Shown: piece by piece, positions 25,267 to 33,837 of the stretch
How the letters are laid out: each line of letters starts with the position of its first letter
Numbering within the stretch: position 1 is the stretch's first letter
Origin: DASRIA01 sp963816975
Lineage (GTDB): Bacteria > Actinomycetota > Thermoleophilia > Solirubrobacterales > JBBDJG01
Assembly: GCA_963816975.1 (NCBI GenBank)
Contig: CAWFMD010000006.1
Span: 930,001-994,000 of the forward strand
Reading direction: 5' to 3'
DNA length: 64,000 nt
The notes under the pieces: model-generated
Seen by the model: the letters and a program-made list of their open reading frames with translations, nothing else
Database searches by the model: none
What the model was told of the DNA's origin: nothing
Translations under genes and position numbers: made by a program

Positions 25267-26094
25267 TCAACCGAAGCGCTCCAGATCGCGCGCGAGCTGG
25301 ACGAAGTCGGCGGGACTGAGAGTCTCGGCGCGCGCGTCCGGCTTGTGGCCCATCTGCTCGAGCGACTCGATCGCAGCCGCGCGCACCCCGGCCGGCCCGC
25401 CGGCCTCCTCGAGCGAGCGCGGCAGCGCCTTGCGCCGGTGCGCGAACGCCGCGCGCACCAGGGCGGCGAGCTGGTCGGTCGCGGCCGGGCCGGTGCGGTG
25501 CAGCCGCACCAGCGCGGAGTCGACGTTCGGCGCAGGCCGGAACACGTTGCGGGAGATCGGGCGCACGAACTTGACGTCGCACGCGTGCTGGGCCAGCACC
25601 GACGGGATCCCATACTCCTTGCTGCCCGGCTGCGCTGCCAGCCGGCCGGCGATCTCGCGCTGCACCATCACCGTCCAGTCGGTCACCCCGGGCAGCTCCT
25701 CGATCGTGCGCAGCACGGCGGACGTCGCCACCCCGTAGGGAAGGTTGGACACGACCTTGTTGGGCAGGGGGTCGAGTCCTCCCAGCCGCAGCTTCATGAC
25801 GTCGGCCATGTAGAGAGTCCAGCTGCCACCGTGGGAGAGCGCCTCGTGCAGCACGGGCTCGAGCCTCGCGTCCGACTCGACGACATGCAGGTGGCGCACC
25901 TGCGGCAACAGGTAGGTGCTCAGCACGCCCAGCCCGCCCCCGATCTCGAGGACCACGTCGGCGGGATCCAGCTCTGCCGTGCGCCCGATCACCCCCAGCA
26001 CGTTGTCGTCGACGAGGAAGTTCTGGCCCAGCTCGCGATTCGGTTGGATGCCGTGCCGCGACATGCGGTCGAGGCTGGCGCGGACCTCGCTCAC
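25267..26094 (-). CDS. rsmA: 16S rRNA (adenine1518/1519-N6)-dimethyltransferase
   Basis: Dimethylates two adenines in helix 45 of 16S rRNA. Landmarks: NRELGQNFLVDD, the SAM motif VLEIGGGLGVLST, the catalytic NLPYGVAT, and MVQREIAGRLAAQPGSKEYG, followed by RNVFRPAPNVDSALVRL. About 275 residues. GTG 26094 overlaps the TatD stop (GTGA). Part of the metG-(eamA)-tatD-rsmA-ispE run. Confidence 0.95.
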   Translation of the reverse strand: MSEVRASLDRMSRHGIQPNRELGQNFLVDDNVLGVIGRTAELDPADVVLEIGGGLGVLSTYLLPQVRHLHVVESDARLEPVLHEALSHGGSWTLYMADVMKLRLGGLDPLPNKVVSNLPYGVATSAVLRTIEELPGVTDWTVMVQREIAGRLAAQPGSKEYGIPSVLAQHACDVKFVRPISRNVFRPAPNVDSALVRLHRTGPAATDQLAALVRAAFAHRRKALPRSLEEAGGPAGVRAAAIESLEQMGHKPDARAETLSPADFVQLARDLERFG

Positions 26095-26840
26095 CAGCCG
26101 AACAGACGCGCCGCGTTGCGCACCAGGAGGGTCTCCATCTCCTCCACCGAGACGCCGCGCAGCCGTGCGAGGTAGCGTGCCGTCGCGGTCACGTATGCGG
26201 GCTCGTTGGGCTTGCTGCGGCGCTCCTGCGGCGAGAGAAATGGCGCATCGGTCTCTGCCAGCAGCAGCTCGTCGGGTACCTCCGCTGCGGCGCGCTGGAG
26301 GGCGGTGGCCTTCGGATAGGTCACGTTGCCCGCGAACGAGCAGTACCAGCGGCGCTCGGCGCACTCCTGCACGCGGTCGGAGAGGGAGAAGCAGTGGATG
26401 ATCACGTCGACTCCCGCGGCGTGTGAGTCGAGCAGCGCGATCGTGTCGTCGGTGGCCTCGCGCGTGTGCACGACGAGTGGCCGCGCGAGCGACTTCGCCA
26501 GCTCGATCTGCGCGATGAACGACCGGCGCTGGTCGTCGCGCGGCGCGTAGTCGCGCTTGTAGTCGAGGCCCGCCTCGCCGACGGCTCGTGCCTTCGCGTG
26601 CGTGGACAGCTCGCGCAACTCGGCGAGCCCAGCGTCGTCGAAGCCCGCGGACTCGTGCGGATGGCGACCGACCGACACGAAGATCTCCTCGTGTGCCTCG
26701 GCCGCGGCGAGCGCATGCCGGCACGACTCCCCGGTCATGCCGATCGCGAGCATCCGGTCGACGCCCGCCTTGCGCGCGCGGCTGACCACGTGCGCGGGCG
26801 GCGCGTCCAGATGATCGAGATGGAAGTGGGTGTCGACCAT
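26091..26840 (-). CDS. tatD: TatD-family metal-dependent DNase
   Basis: A 249-residue TIM-barrel hydrolase. Motifs: VDTHFHLDH (HxH), FVSVGRHPHESAGFD, AVGEAGLDYKRDY with the metal-bridging Glu, LVVHTREA, VIIHCFSL, and LLAETDAPFLSP. Chromosomal position between metG and rsmA is the classical one. Members have 3'-5' exonuclease or D-aminoacyl-tRNA deacylase-like activity. Confidence 0.93.
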   Translation of the reverse strand: MVDTHFHLDHLDAPPAHVVSRARKAGVDRMLAIGMTGESCRHALAAAEAHEEIFVSVGRHPHESAGFDDAGLAELRELSTHAKARAVGEAGLDYKRDYAPRDDQRRSFIAQIELAKSLARPLVVHTREATDDTIALLDSHAAGVDVIIHCFSLSDRVQECAERRWYCSFAGNVTYPKATALQRAAAEVPDELLLAETDAPFLSPQERRSKPNEPAYVTATARYLARLRGVSVEEMETLLVRNAARLFGW

Positions 26841-26853
26841 CGCGGGCCGAAGT

Positions 26854-27783
26854 CTAGGCGCGCGGCACCGCGACCGTTTCGACGGCCTGCTCCCGGGACA
26901 CCCGTTCACCCTGGCGCTCGCCACTCGCGAGCGCCACGCCGATCAGGATCAGCAGCAGGCCGCCGATCGCCGCGGGCGTGATCTCCTCGTCGAGCAGGAC
27001 GGCGCCGTATGCCAGCGCCAGCGGCGGGATCAGGTACCCACAGAGCGCCGCCTTGCCCGCGCCCGCCTCGGCGATCAGGCCGAAGTACAGGACGAACGCG
27101 ATCGCCGTTCCGACGATGCCGAGCGCCACGACGGCGGCGATCTCGCCTGCGTCGGGGCCGTTGGCGCCGAGCGTCGCGAGCGCGGGCGGCAGCGTCAGCA
27201 GGGCGGCCACCGCACATGCGCCGAAGCTGACCACGAGCGGCGGGACGCCGCGGAAGGTGAGCCGGATGTACATCGCGCCGAGCCCGTAGGCGAGCGCGGC
27301 GCCCACCATCGCCAACGCGCCCATGAACTCGCCGAAGCTGTGAATCGTGTCGACTCCGATCAGGAGGCTGACTCCGGCGAAGCCGATCCCCACTCCGAAC
27401 CAGCCGCGGCGATCGACCTTCTCCGTCGGGTCGATCAGGGGTGCGAGCGCGGCGATGAACAGCGGCCCCGGCGAGATCAGCACTCCCGTGAGGCCCGACG
27501 AGATCTGCGTCTCCCCGAGGCTGATCAGCGAGAAGGGAATCGCGACCGCGAGCGCGCCCAGTCCCAGCGTGCGCAGCGGCCGCCGGCGCAGGTGGCCCAG
27601 GGCGGCGCGCTCTGCGCCGCCGCGCATCTGGATCACCAGGTACAGCAGCAGCGCCGCGCCCAGCACCCGCGCGAACACGATCATCATCGGCTCGAATCCG
27701 TCAAGCGCGATCTTGATCAGCAGGTAGGAGGCGCCCCAGATCGCCGAGACCGCCCCCAGCATCGCGAGCTGGCGCGGAGTCAA
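26854..27783 (-). CDS. EamA/DMT-superfamily permease
   Basis: About 309 residues with ten hydrophobic segments in two EamA repeats (LGAVSAIWGASYLLIKIAL ... and VGAALAYGLGAMYIRLTFRG ...). A drug/metabolite exporter-type permease; substrate unknown. The start is probably TTG 27783 (LTPRQLAMLG), 4 nt beyond the metG stop; ATG 27762 is the alternative. It interrupts the usual metG-tatD adjacency but stays in the same transcription unit. Confidence 0.85.
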   Translation of the reverse strand: MTPRQLAMLGAVSAIWGASYLLIKIALDGFEPMMIVFARVLGAALLLYLVIQMRGGAERAALGHLRRRPLRTLGLGALAVAIPFSLISLGETQISSGLTGVLISPGPLFIAALAPLIDPTEKVDRRGWFGVGIGFAGVSLLIGVDTIHSFGEFMGALAMVGAALAYGLGAMYIRLTFRGVPPLVVSFGACAVAALLTLPPALATLGANGPDAGEIAAVVALGIVGTAIAFVLYFGLIAEAGAGKAALCGYLIPPLALAYGAVLLDEEITPAAIGGLLLILIGVALASGERQGERVSREQAVETVAVPRA

Positions 27784-27787
27784 GGCG

Positions 27788-29308
27788 CTATGCGGCCTGC
27801 GCGCCGGGCTCGATCTTCGGGAACAGCGGCGGGAGCGCGCCGACGGTCGCGCCGCCGGGCACGGCGCCGAACGTCGCGCGCGCGAGCGACAGATCGGCAT
27901 GACCGAGGGTCTCGAGCAGCCGGGTGGTGGTGTCGGGCATGTATGGGTGCAGCAGCACGGTGACTACCCGGATGCCCTCGGCCAGCCCGTACAAAACCTC
28001 GTCGAGCCGCTCGTTCTCGCCCTCCTTGGCGAGCGTCCAGGGCGCCTGTTCCTCGACATAGCGGTTCAGGCGCCGCACGCCCCGCGACCAGATCTGCTCG
28101 AGCGCGGCGGTCAGCTCCGCCCGCTCGAAGCGGTCGCACACCGCGTCGGAGAGCCCCGCGAGATCGCCGGCCAGCGCGGCCGGCGGCTGCGCCGGCGGCA
28201 CCACCCCGGCGCGGTAGCGGCCGATCATCGCCAGCGTGCGGTTTGCGAGGTTGCCGTACTCGTTCGCGAGCTCGCTGTTGTAGCGGGCCTCGAATCCCTC
28301 GGTCGACACCGACCCGTCCTGGCCGAAGCTGACCTCGCGCATGCAGTAGTAGCGCAGCGCGTCGGTTCCGAACACGTCGACCACCTTGAACGGGTCGAGC
28401 ACGTTGCCGAGCGACTTCGACATCTTCTCGCCCTGCATCAGCAGGAACCCGTGGATGAACAGGTGGCGTGGGACCTCCACCTCCGCGGCCATCAGCATCG
28501 CCGGCCAGATCACCGCGTGGAACTTGAGGATGTCCTTGCCGATCAGGTGGAAGTCAGCGGGCCAGTAGCGCTCGGTCAGGTCCTCGCCCGCCCGCGCGTA
28601 CGTGAGCGCCGTGTAGTAGTTGAGCAGCGCGTCGAACCAGACGTAGAAGACCTGCTCCGGGTCCCACGGCGCGGGCACACCCCAGCGCAGGCGGGCCCGC
28701 GTGCACGCCACGTCCTCGAGACCCCCGCGGATGAAGCTGACCGCCTCGTTGAAGCGCTCCTTCGGCAGCACGAAGTCGGGACGCTCGGCGTAGAGCTGCT
28801 CCAGCCGCTCCTGGAACGCCGACAGGCGGAAGAAGTAGTTGTCCTCCTGCTCCCACGTCAACTCGATCCCGTGGATCGGGCACTTGTTGCCGTCGACGAT
28901 CTCCTGCTCGCTCATGAAGCCGTCGCCCCGCGGGCAGTACCAGCCCTCGTACGTGCCCGGATAGATGTAGCCGCGGTCGTACAGGTCCTGCATGAACCGC
29001 TGGACCGCGGCGCCGTGCTCCGGATCGGAGGTGCGGATGAAGAAGTCGTTGGAGGCGTTCACCTGCTCGCCCATCTGCTTGAAGTGCGCGACGTTGCGAT
29101 CGGCCAGCGCGCGCGGTGGAATGCCCTCGCGCTCCGCCACGTCGGCGACCGGCTCGCCGTGCTCGTCCGTCCCGGTCAGGAAGAAGGTGTCCGTGCCGCG
29201 CTGGCGCATGTGGCGGGCGAGCACGTCCGCGGCGATCGTCGTGTACGCGTGGCCCAGGTGGGGCTGCGCGTTCACGTAGTAGATGGGCGTCGTCACATAG
29301 AAGCTCAC
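27788..29308 (-). CDS. metG: methionyl-tRNA synthetase
   Basis: Class I aminoacyl-tRNA synthetase, 506 residues. HIGH-like motif PHLGHAYTTIAADVLARH; KMSKS motif EKMSKSLGNVLDP; the inserted zinc-type knuckle region has CPRGDG and KCPIHG. No C-terminal tRNA-binding (Trbp111) domain, so this is the short form. GTG 29308 (VSFYVTTPIYYVNAQ) is chosen. Heads a minus-strand housekeeping run. Confidence 0.95.
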   Translation of the reverse strand: MSFYVTTPIYYVNAQPHLGHAYTTIAADVLARHMRQRGTDTFFLTGTDEHGEPVADVAEREGIPPRALADRNVAHFKQMGEQVNASNDFFIRTSDPEHGAAVQRFMQDLYDRGYIYPGTYEGWYCPRGDGFMSEQEIVDGNKCPIHGIELTWEQEDNYFFRLSAFQERLEQLYAERPDFVLPKERFNEAVSFIRGGLEDVACTRARLRWGVPAPWDPEQVFYVWFDALLNYYTALTYARAGEDLTERYWPADFHLIGKDILKFHAVIWPAMLMAAEVEVPRHLFIHGFLLMQGEKMSKSLGNVLDPFKVVDVFGTDALRYYCMREVSFGQDGSVSTEGFEARYNSELANEYGNLANRTLAMIGRYRAGVVPPAQPPAALAGDLAGLSDAVCDRFERAELTAALEQIWSRGVRRLNRYVEEQAPWTLAKEGENERLDEVLYGLAEGIRVVTVLLHPYMPDTTTRLLETLGHADLSLARATFGAVPGGATVGALPPLFPKIEPGAQAA

Positions 29309-29367
29309 GGGGAGACTGAATATAGAACGCGCGTGCCGGGCGCCTCGTGAGAAGGCGTGCGGGCCAC

Positions 29368-29373
29368 TAGGAT
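29368..29373 (+). promoter_or_regulatory. -10 box TAGGAT, leaderless RidA-family gene
   Basis: TAGGAT ends 10 nt before ATG 29384 with no ribosome-binding site. It lies in the divergent gap with metG. Confidence 0.5.
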
Positions 29374-29383
29374 GCGCCGTCCG

Positions 29384-29788
29384 ATGGGTGCCCGCCAGCA
29401 CGTCTCGTCCGGCTCGCCGTACGAGCCCAGGATCGGCATCAGCCGCGCGGTGCGCGTGGACGACCGCGTGCTGGTGTCGGGCACGGCGCCGATCTGGCCC
29501 GACGGGTCGTGCGACCCGGATGCCGGCGCGCAGGCCCGGCGCTGCTTCGAGATCATCGTCACGGCGCTTCAGGAGCTGGGCGCAACGGCGGGCGACGTGG
29601 TCCGCACCCGGATGTTCATCACCGACCCCGCCGACGGTGACGCCGTCGGCGCGGCGCACGCCGAGGTCTTCGGGGAGGCCCGCCCGGCGGCGACGATGGT
29701 GGCGGTCAGCGCCTTCCTCGACCCGCGCTGGAAGGTCGAGATCGAGGCCGAGGCGCTGGTGGGCAGCGCGGGCGGCCGATCCGCGTAA
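29384..29788 (+). CDS. RidA/YjgF-family protein
   Basis: A 134-residue Rid-family protein: SGSPYEPRIGISRAVRVDDRVLVSGTAPI at the N-terminus, ALQELGATAGDVVRTRMFITDP, and a conserved Glu near VEIEAEALV. The catalytic Arg of RidA is at or near VVRTRMFI. Rid proteins hydrolyse reactive imines; this one is in a general Rid subfamily. Leaderless promoter just upstream; the next gene starts 9 nt after the stop. Confidence 0.88.
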   Translation: MGARQHVSSGSPYEPRIGISRAVRVDDRVLVSGTAPIWPDGSCDPDAGAQARRCFEIIVTALQELGATAGDVVRTRMFITDPADGDAVGAAHAEVFGEARPAATMVAVSAFLDPRWKVEIEAEALVGSAGGRSA

Positions 29789-29791
29789 GCT
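29786..29791 (+). promoter_or_regulatory. possible -10 box TAAGCT
   Basis: TAAGCT overlaps the RidA stop codon and ends 6 nt before ATG 29798, close to leaderless spacing. Weaker than the other cases because read-through from ridA would also express the gene. Confidence 0.3.
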
Positions 29792-29797
29792 TGGCCC

Positions 29798-30280
29798 ATG
29801 ACGACCAAGGCCGATTTCACCGCGGAGGAATGGGCGCGGCTCGAGCGCGCGCCGATCGTGGCCGGGATGGCGATCACGCTGGCGGACCCCGGCGGACCGA
29901 TCGAGGCGGTGAAGGAGTCGATGGCCGCGATCAAGACGGTCCAGGAAACGGGGCAGTCAGCCGCCGGGCCGGAGCTGATTCGCGAAGTCGCGCAGGGCTT
30001 CCTCGAGCAGGTGGGCGCCCGGCACAGCCCGCTCGGGGACTTCAAGCCCAGGGGCGCGCTTGCCGGCCAGGAGATCCTCGACGATCTGCGCGCGACCGCC
30101 GCGATCGTGGCCCAGAAGGCGACGCCTGATGAGGCCGCCGCCTTTCGCGAGTGGCTGTTGACCGCGGCACAGCGCACGGCGGATGCGGCCAAGGAGGGCG
30201 GGTTCATGGGCTTCCGGGCCGAACGTGTGAGCGCGGGCGAGCAGGCGATGCTCGACAAGCTGCGCGAAGCGCTCTCGTAG
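29798..30280 (+). CDS. hypothetical protein, 160 aa
   Basis: An all-helical soluble protein: MTTKADFTAEEWARLERAP, AITLADPGGPIEAVKESMAAI, repeated Ala/Glu/Lys amphipathic helices and a C-terminal GGFMGFRAERVSAGEQAMLDKL. No family recognised with confidence; a TerB-like helical bundle is possible. It lies directly downstream of the RidA gene. Its last 324 bp are overlapped on the other strand by the extended 3' end of the M23 peptidase gene; this gene's frame looks more protein-like. Confidence 0.7.
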   Translation: MTTKADFTAEEWARLERAPIVAGMAITLADPGGPIEAVKESMAAIKTVQETGQSAAGPELIREVAQGFLEQVGARHSPLGDFKPRGALAGQEILDDLRATAAIVAQKATPDEAAAFREWLLTAAQRTADAAKEGGFMGFRAERVSAGEQAMLDKLREALS

Positions 30281-31009
30281 AGCACTCGCGCGCGCCGGCA
30301 CGCTGCCAAACAGCGCCAGCGCGAGCAGCGCGAGGCCGCCGAGCACCAGTGCAGGCCCGCGATCGGGCGAGACCTGCGGGCGCGGTGGTGGTGACGGCGC
30401 CGAGGCGGGGTGGCGCACCGCAGTGGGAACCGATCGGGGAACCGGGCCGGCCGGGACCGGGACGAGTCGCTCCTGCACCCGTACGGGCCTACCGGCAGAA
30501 GTGGGCGCAGGGACCGGCGGGCGCGCACCCCGCCCGAGCCCCGGCAACACCGACAACGGATCCACATAGTGGTGCTCCGCGCCGGCCAGCCGCACGCCGA
30601 AGTGCAGATGCGGCGCCGCCGGCGAGCGCCGGCCCGTCGTGCCCACCTCACCCAGCCGCGCGCCGAGCGCCACCCGCTCGCCACGCGACACCGCCACGGC
30701 GCCGAGATGCAGGTAGCTCGTCGCGTAGCGTCCGTCGCGCACCGCGACGACATTGCCCGACGCGCCGAGTGCACCTGCGTACGTGACGGTCCCTGCGCGC
30801 GCCGCGACCACCGCCACACCGGTGTCGGCCGCGACGTCGATCCCGCGGTGCATGCCGCCCGCGTAGGGGCGCGCGTTGTCGTTCGAGTACATCGTGAGCA
30901 CGGCGCCCCGCACGGGCCAGCGCCAGCCGTCCTCGCCCCACGCGGGCGCCGCGGGGCCGAGCACCCCGGCCAGGGCGCTCGCCACGACGATCATCGACCT
31001 GCGCATCAT
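29957..31009 (-). CDS. secreted M23-family metallopeptidase (suspicious 3' extension)
   Basis: LytM-type peptidoglycan endopeptidase. Signal peptide (MMRRSMIVVASALAGVLGPAAPAWG); M23 domain with HRGIDVAA (zinc His, Asp), YATSYLHLGAV and PHLHFGVRL (HxH). Then a Pro/Arg-rich linker and a C-terminal hydrophobic helix (LVLGGLALLALALFGSVPA). After this helix the frame runs on for about 110 residues antisense to the gene at 29798. That part looks like an opposite-strand shadow, so the true C-terminus is probably near 30285 and a stop may have been lost to an indel. Confidence 0.8.
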   Translation of the reverse strand: MMRRSMIVVASALAGVLGPAAPAWGEDGWRWPVRGAVLTMYSNDNARPYAGGMHRGIDVAADTGVAVVAARAGTVTYAGALGASGNVVAVRDGRYATSYLHLGAVAVSRGERVALGARLGEVGTTGRRSPAAPHLHFGVRLAGAEHHYVDPLSVLPGLGRGARPPVPAPTSAGRPVRVQERLVPVPAGPVPRSVPTAVRHPASAPSPPPRPQVSPDRGPALVLGGLALLALALFGSVPARASALRERFAQLVEHRLLARAHTFGPEAHEPALLGRIRRALCRGQQPLAKGGGLIRRRLLGHDRGGRAQIVEDLLAGKRAPGLEVPERAVPGAHLLEEALRDFANQLRPGG

Positions 31010-31122
31010 GGCCGGCGACGCTAGCGCGCCCTGCGGATCGCGCAACCCCGGTTTGACGCTTCTATGACGCTCCGGTGTGAGCCGCGTGCGCTCGGCCGCA
31101 AAGAATCAACGAAGCGGGGGAG

Positions 31123-31962
31123 TTAGCTCGCCACCGCGTTCAGCGCGACTCCGGGAAAGGTGTATGCGCCGTTCTCACGAAACGGCTCCGCGTCGCGCAT
31201 GATCGCGGCGCGCACCTGCGCCGTCTCTTCGTCACCGAGGCGCGCCAGTACCAGGGCGATCGCGCCGGCGAAGTCGGCGAGGAAGCTCCAGTAACCGTCG
31301 AAGTCGCGAAACCGCCACGCGATCGGCGCCTCCTCGATCTGCGGCGGGCCGAACCCGGCGCCGGTCACGAGCGCCTCGATCCGGGCCGGGTCCGCCATCG
31401 CGAAGAGGCCGGGGGCACCCGGCTCGGGTGGCGTCAGGTGGCCGTGCGCAACGAGCGCCCTGCTCGCGATCACGGCCCACTGGTTGCGCGCCGGCTCGGC
31501 CCACACGGACAGGCATACGCGCCCTCCGGCGCGCAGCACCCGCCGGGTCTCCGCCAGCGCCGCGGCAGGATCGGCCATCAGCATGTAGCCCCAGCGGCAC
31601 AGGACGCCGTCGACCGAGTCGTCGTCCAAGGCCATGCGCTCGGCGTCCATCTCGCGAAACTCGACGTTCGTGAGCCCGAGCTGCTCCGCCCGGCGCCGCG
31701 CCGCACCCACCATCTCGGCCGCGAAATCGGTGCTGATCAGCCTGCCCTGGTCCCCGATGCGGGCAGCCGCCGCGAAGCCGGACTCGCCGGCGCCGGCCGC
31801 CAGCTCCAGGATGGTCTGACCCGGCTGCGGGTCGAGCATCCCGATCATCCCCTCGCTGACCGTGCGCGAGACGCTCCAGATCCAATCTTGCTCGCGCTCC
31901 CAGGATGCCGCCATCCGTTCCCAGATGGCGTGGCTGACGTGCCGGTAGTCGTCGCGGTCCAT
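31123..31962 (-). CDS. class I SAM-dependent methyltransferase
   Basis: A 279-residue UbiE-like methyltransferase: MDRDDYRHVSHAIWERMAASWE, SAM motif TILELAAGAGESGF, STDFAAEM, VDGVLCRWGYMLMADP and VLRAGGRVCLSVWA. Similar proteins are frequent in actinobacteria and methylate small molecules or quinones; the substrate is unknown. 16 nt upstream of the rsmI stop in the same direction. Confidence 0.88.
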   Translation of the reverse strand: MDRDDYRHVSHAIWERMAASWEREQDWIWSVSRTVSEGMIGMLDPQPGQTILELAAGAGESGFAAAARIGDQGRLISTDFAAEMVGAARRRAEQLGLTNVEFREMDAERMALDDDSVDGVLCRWGYMLMADPAAALAETRRVLRAGGRVCLSVWAEPARNQWAVIASRALVAHGHLTPPEPGAPGLFAMADPARIEALVTGAGFGPPQIEEAPIAWRFRDFDGYWSFLADFAGAIALVLARLGDEETAQVRAAIMRDAEPFRENGAYTFPGVALNAVAS

Positions 31963-31978
31963 GGAGGGCGGACCGATC

Positions 31979-32773
31979 CTAGCCGCGGTAGAGCTCGTTC
32001 GCGGGAACTCCGGTCAGCCCGGACACGACCTTCGCCGCGGCCCGGCGCCGCGCGCCTGCCTCGACCAGCGCCGCGACCGCCGCGCGCGCGGGGGCGCCGT
32101 CCGCCGCGCGACCCGCGGGCGCGCCGATCACCAGCACGATCTCCCCGCGCGCGCCCGCGGCAAACCGCTCCGCCAGCTCGCGCGCGGTGCCGCGCACCAC
32201 CTCCTCGTGCAGCTTGGTCAGCTCCCGGCAGACCGCGACCGCGCGCTCGGGGTCGACGTCGGCGAGCAGCGCGAGCGTCCGCGCGACGCGCCCCGGCGAC
32301 TCGAACGCGACGAGCGTCTCGGAGCCGCGTTCGAGCAGCGCCCGCAGCTCTCCCTGCTTGCGCGGCAGGAAGCCCGCGAAGCGCCACCGCTCGGCCGGCA
32401 GTCCCGCGGCGACCAGCGCGGTGACGACGGCCGAGGGGCCGGGCAGCACCTCCACCGCCAATCCGCGGGCCACGCACTCGCGCACCAGCACGAACCCGGG
32501 GTCCGACACGCCCGGCGTGCCCGCGTCGCTGACGAGCGCGACCGTTTCGCCGGCCGCTACCCGCTTCGCCAGTTCGCGCGCGCGGCTGCGCTCGTTGTGC
32601 TCGTGGAAGCTGATCGTGCGCGCCTCGATCCCGTGGCGGTCGAGCAGCTTGCGCGTCCGGCGCGTGTCCTCGCAGGCGACCACGTCCGCCTCGCTCAACA
32701 CGCGCAGCACGCGCAGCGTGACGTCCTCGAGGTTGCCGATCGGAGTCGGGCAGACGACGAGCCGCCCCGCCAC
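31979..32773 (-). CDS. rsmI: 16S rRNA (cytidine1402-2'-O)-methyltransferase
   Basis: SAM-dependent tetrapyrrole-methylase-fold enzyme modifying C1402 in the ribosomal P site. Motifs: LVVCPTPIGNLEDVTLR, ACEDTRRTRKLL, FHEHNER, ALVSDAGTPGVSDPGFVLV, LPGPSAVVTALV, and FAGFLPRK. Length 264, with a shortened C-terminal domain ending VVSGLTGVPANELYRG. Four nt separate it from the ROK gene stop upstream. Confidence 0.95.
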   Translation of the reverse strand: MAGRLVVCPTPIGNLEDVTLRVLRVLSEADVVACEDTRRTRKLLDRHGIEARTISFHEHNERSRARELAKRVAAGETVALVSDAGTPGVSDPGFVLVRECVARGLAVEVLPGPSAVVTALVAAGLPAERWRFAGFLPRKQGELRALLERGSETLVAFESPGRVARTLALLADVDPERAVAVCRELTKLHEEVVRGTARELAERFAAGARGEIVLVIGAPAGRAADGAPARAAVAALVEAGARRRAAAKVVSGLTGVPANELYRG

Positions 32774-32777
32774 CTTC

Positions 32778-33728
32778 CTACTCCAGCTCGTCGAGCGCCA
32801 GCACCGCGGCGCCCAGCATTCCCGCCTCGGGGCCGAAGCGGGCCGGCACGACGCGCACCTGCTCGCGGTTGGGGCGCAGCGCCCGCGCCCGCATCTCCTC
32901 GCGCGCCGGGTCGAGCAGCAGGTCGCCGGCCGCCATCGCGCCGCCGCCGACCACGATCACCTCGGGGTTGAAGATGTTCACGAAGTTCGAGAACCCGATG
33001 CCCAGCTGGCGGCCGATGTGGCCGAGCACCATGCGTGAGACCTCGTCGCCGCCGAGCGCCAGCTGCGTGACCAGCTCCCCGGTGATCTCCTGGCCCGCGG
33101 CCGCGGCGCGCGCGAGGTCGGAGTCGGAGTCCTCCTCGGCTGCGATCTTTCCCTCGCGCCCGATCGCGTTCCCTGAGGCGACGGACTCCAGGCAACCGTG
33201 GTTGGGGCACGCGCCCTGGCAGCGGGGGCCGTGCTCGTCGATCACCATGTGCCCCAGCTCGGCTCCGGAGCCCGCGTGTCCCCGGTAAAGCTGGCCGTTG
33301 AGGATCAGTCCGCCGCCGATGCCGGTGCCGATCGTGAGTCCCACGACGTCGCTTGCGCCGCGTGCCGCGCCGAACCGCGCCTCCACGAGCGTCGCCACGT
33401 TCGCATCGTTGTCGATGTACACCGGCAGGCCCAACCGCTCCGACATCACGTCCCGGAAGGGGATGTCCGTCAGCGGCAGGTTCACGCACATCACCGCATG
33501 CCCGTCGTGCTGGTCGATCAGGCAGGGAATGCCGAAGCCGATCGCGCGCACGTCCGGGTGGTGCTCCAGCAGCTCCGTCGCGGACTCGACGATCGCCTCG
33601 ACCAGCGCCGGCTCGGAGAGGCCCTCCACCAGCCGGTGCACCCGGTCGTGCACCTCGAGCTGCTCGTCGACGACGCCGCCCAGCAGCTTGGTGCCGCCGA
33701 GGTCGATGCCGATCACCTTGCGGCTCAT
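32778..33728 (-). CDS. ROK-family glucokinase
   Basis: A 316-residue sugar kinase. The N-terminal phosphate-binding motif is IGIDLGGTKLLGGVV, the sugar-binding Asp lies in YIDNDANVA, GLTIGTGIGGG and the ELGHMVIDEHGPRC segment follow. The zinc/ROK signature is CQGACPNHGCLESVASG, with four Cys and a His as in actinobacterial glucokinases. ATG 33728 is chosen; the longer upstream extension has no conserved sequence. Divergent from the LCP gene. Confidence 0.9.
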   Translation of the reverse strand: MSRKVIGIDLGGTKLLGGVVDEQLEVHDRVHRLVEGLSEPALVEAIVESATELLEHHPDVRAIGFGIPCLIDQHDGHAVMCVNLPLTDIPFRDVMSERLGLPVYIDNDANVATLVEARFGAARGASDVVGLTIGTGIGGGLILNGQLYRGHAGSGAELGHMVIDEHGPRCQGACPNHGCLESVASGNAIGREGKIAAEEDSDSDLARAAAAGQEITGELVTQLALGGDEVSRMVLGHIGRQLGIGFSNFVNIFNPEVIVVGGGAMAAGDLLLDPAREEMRARALRPNREQVRVVPARFGPEAGMLGAAVLALDELE

Positions 33729-33837
33729 GCGTGGGGGGGAGGAAGCCACTGCGTCAATATATGCCTCCGGACCCCGGCAGGGACCGGCCTGCGGCGCCCG
33801 AATCCCCCCGTGACGGGCGCCTGCGTCCCACCTCGCC

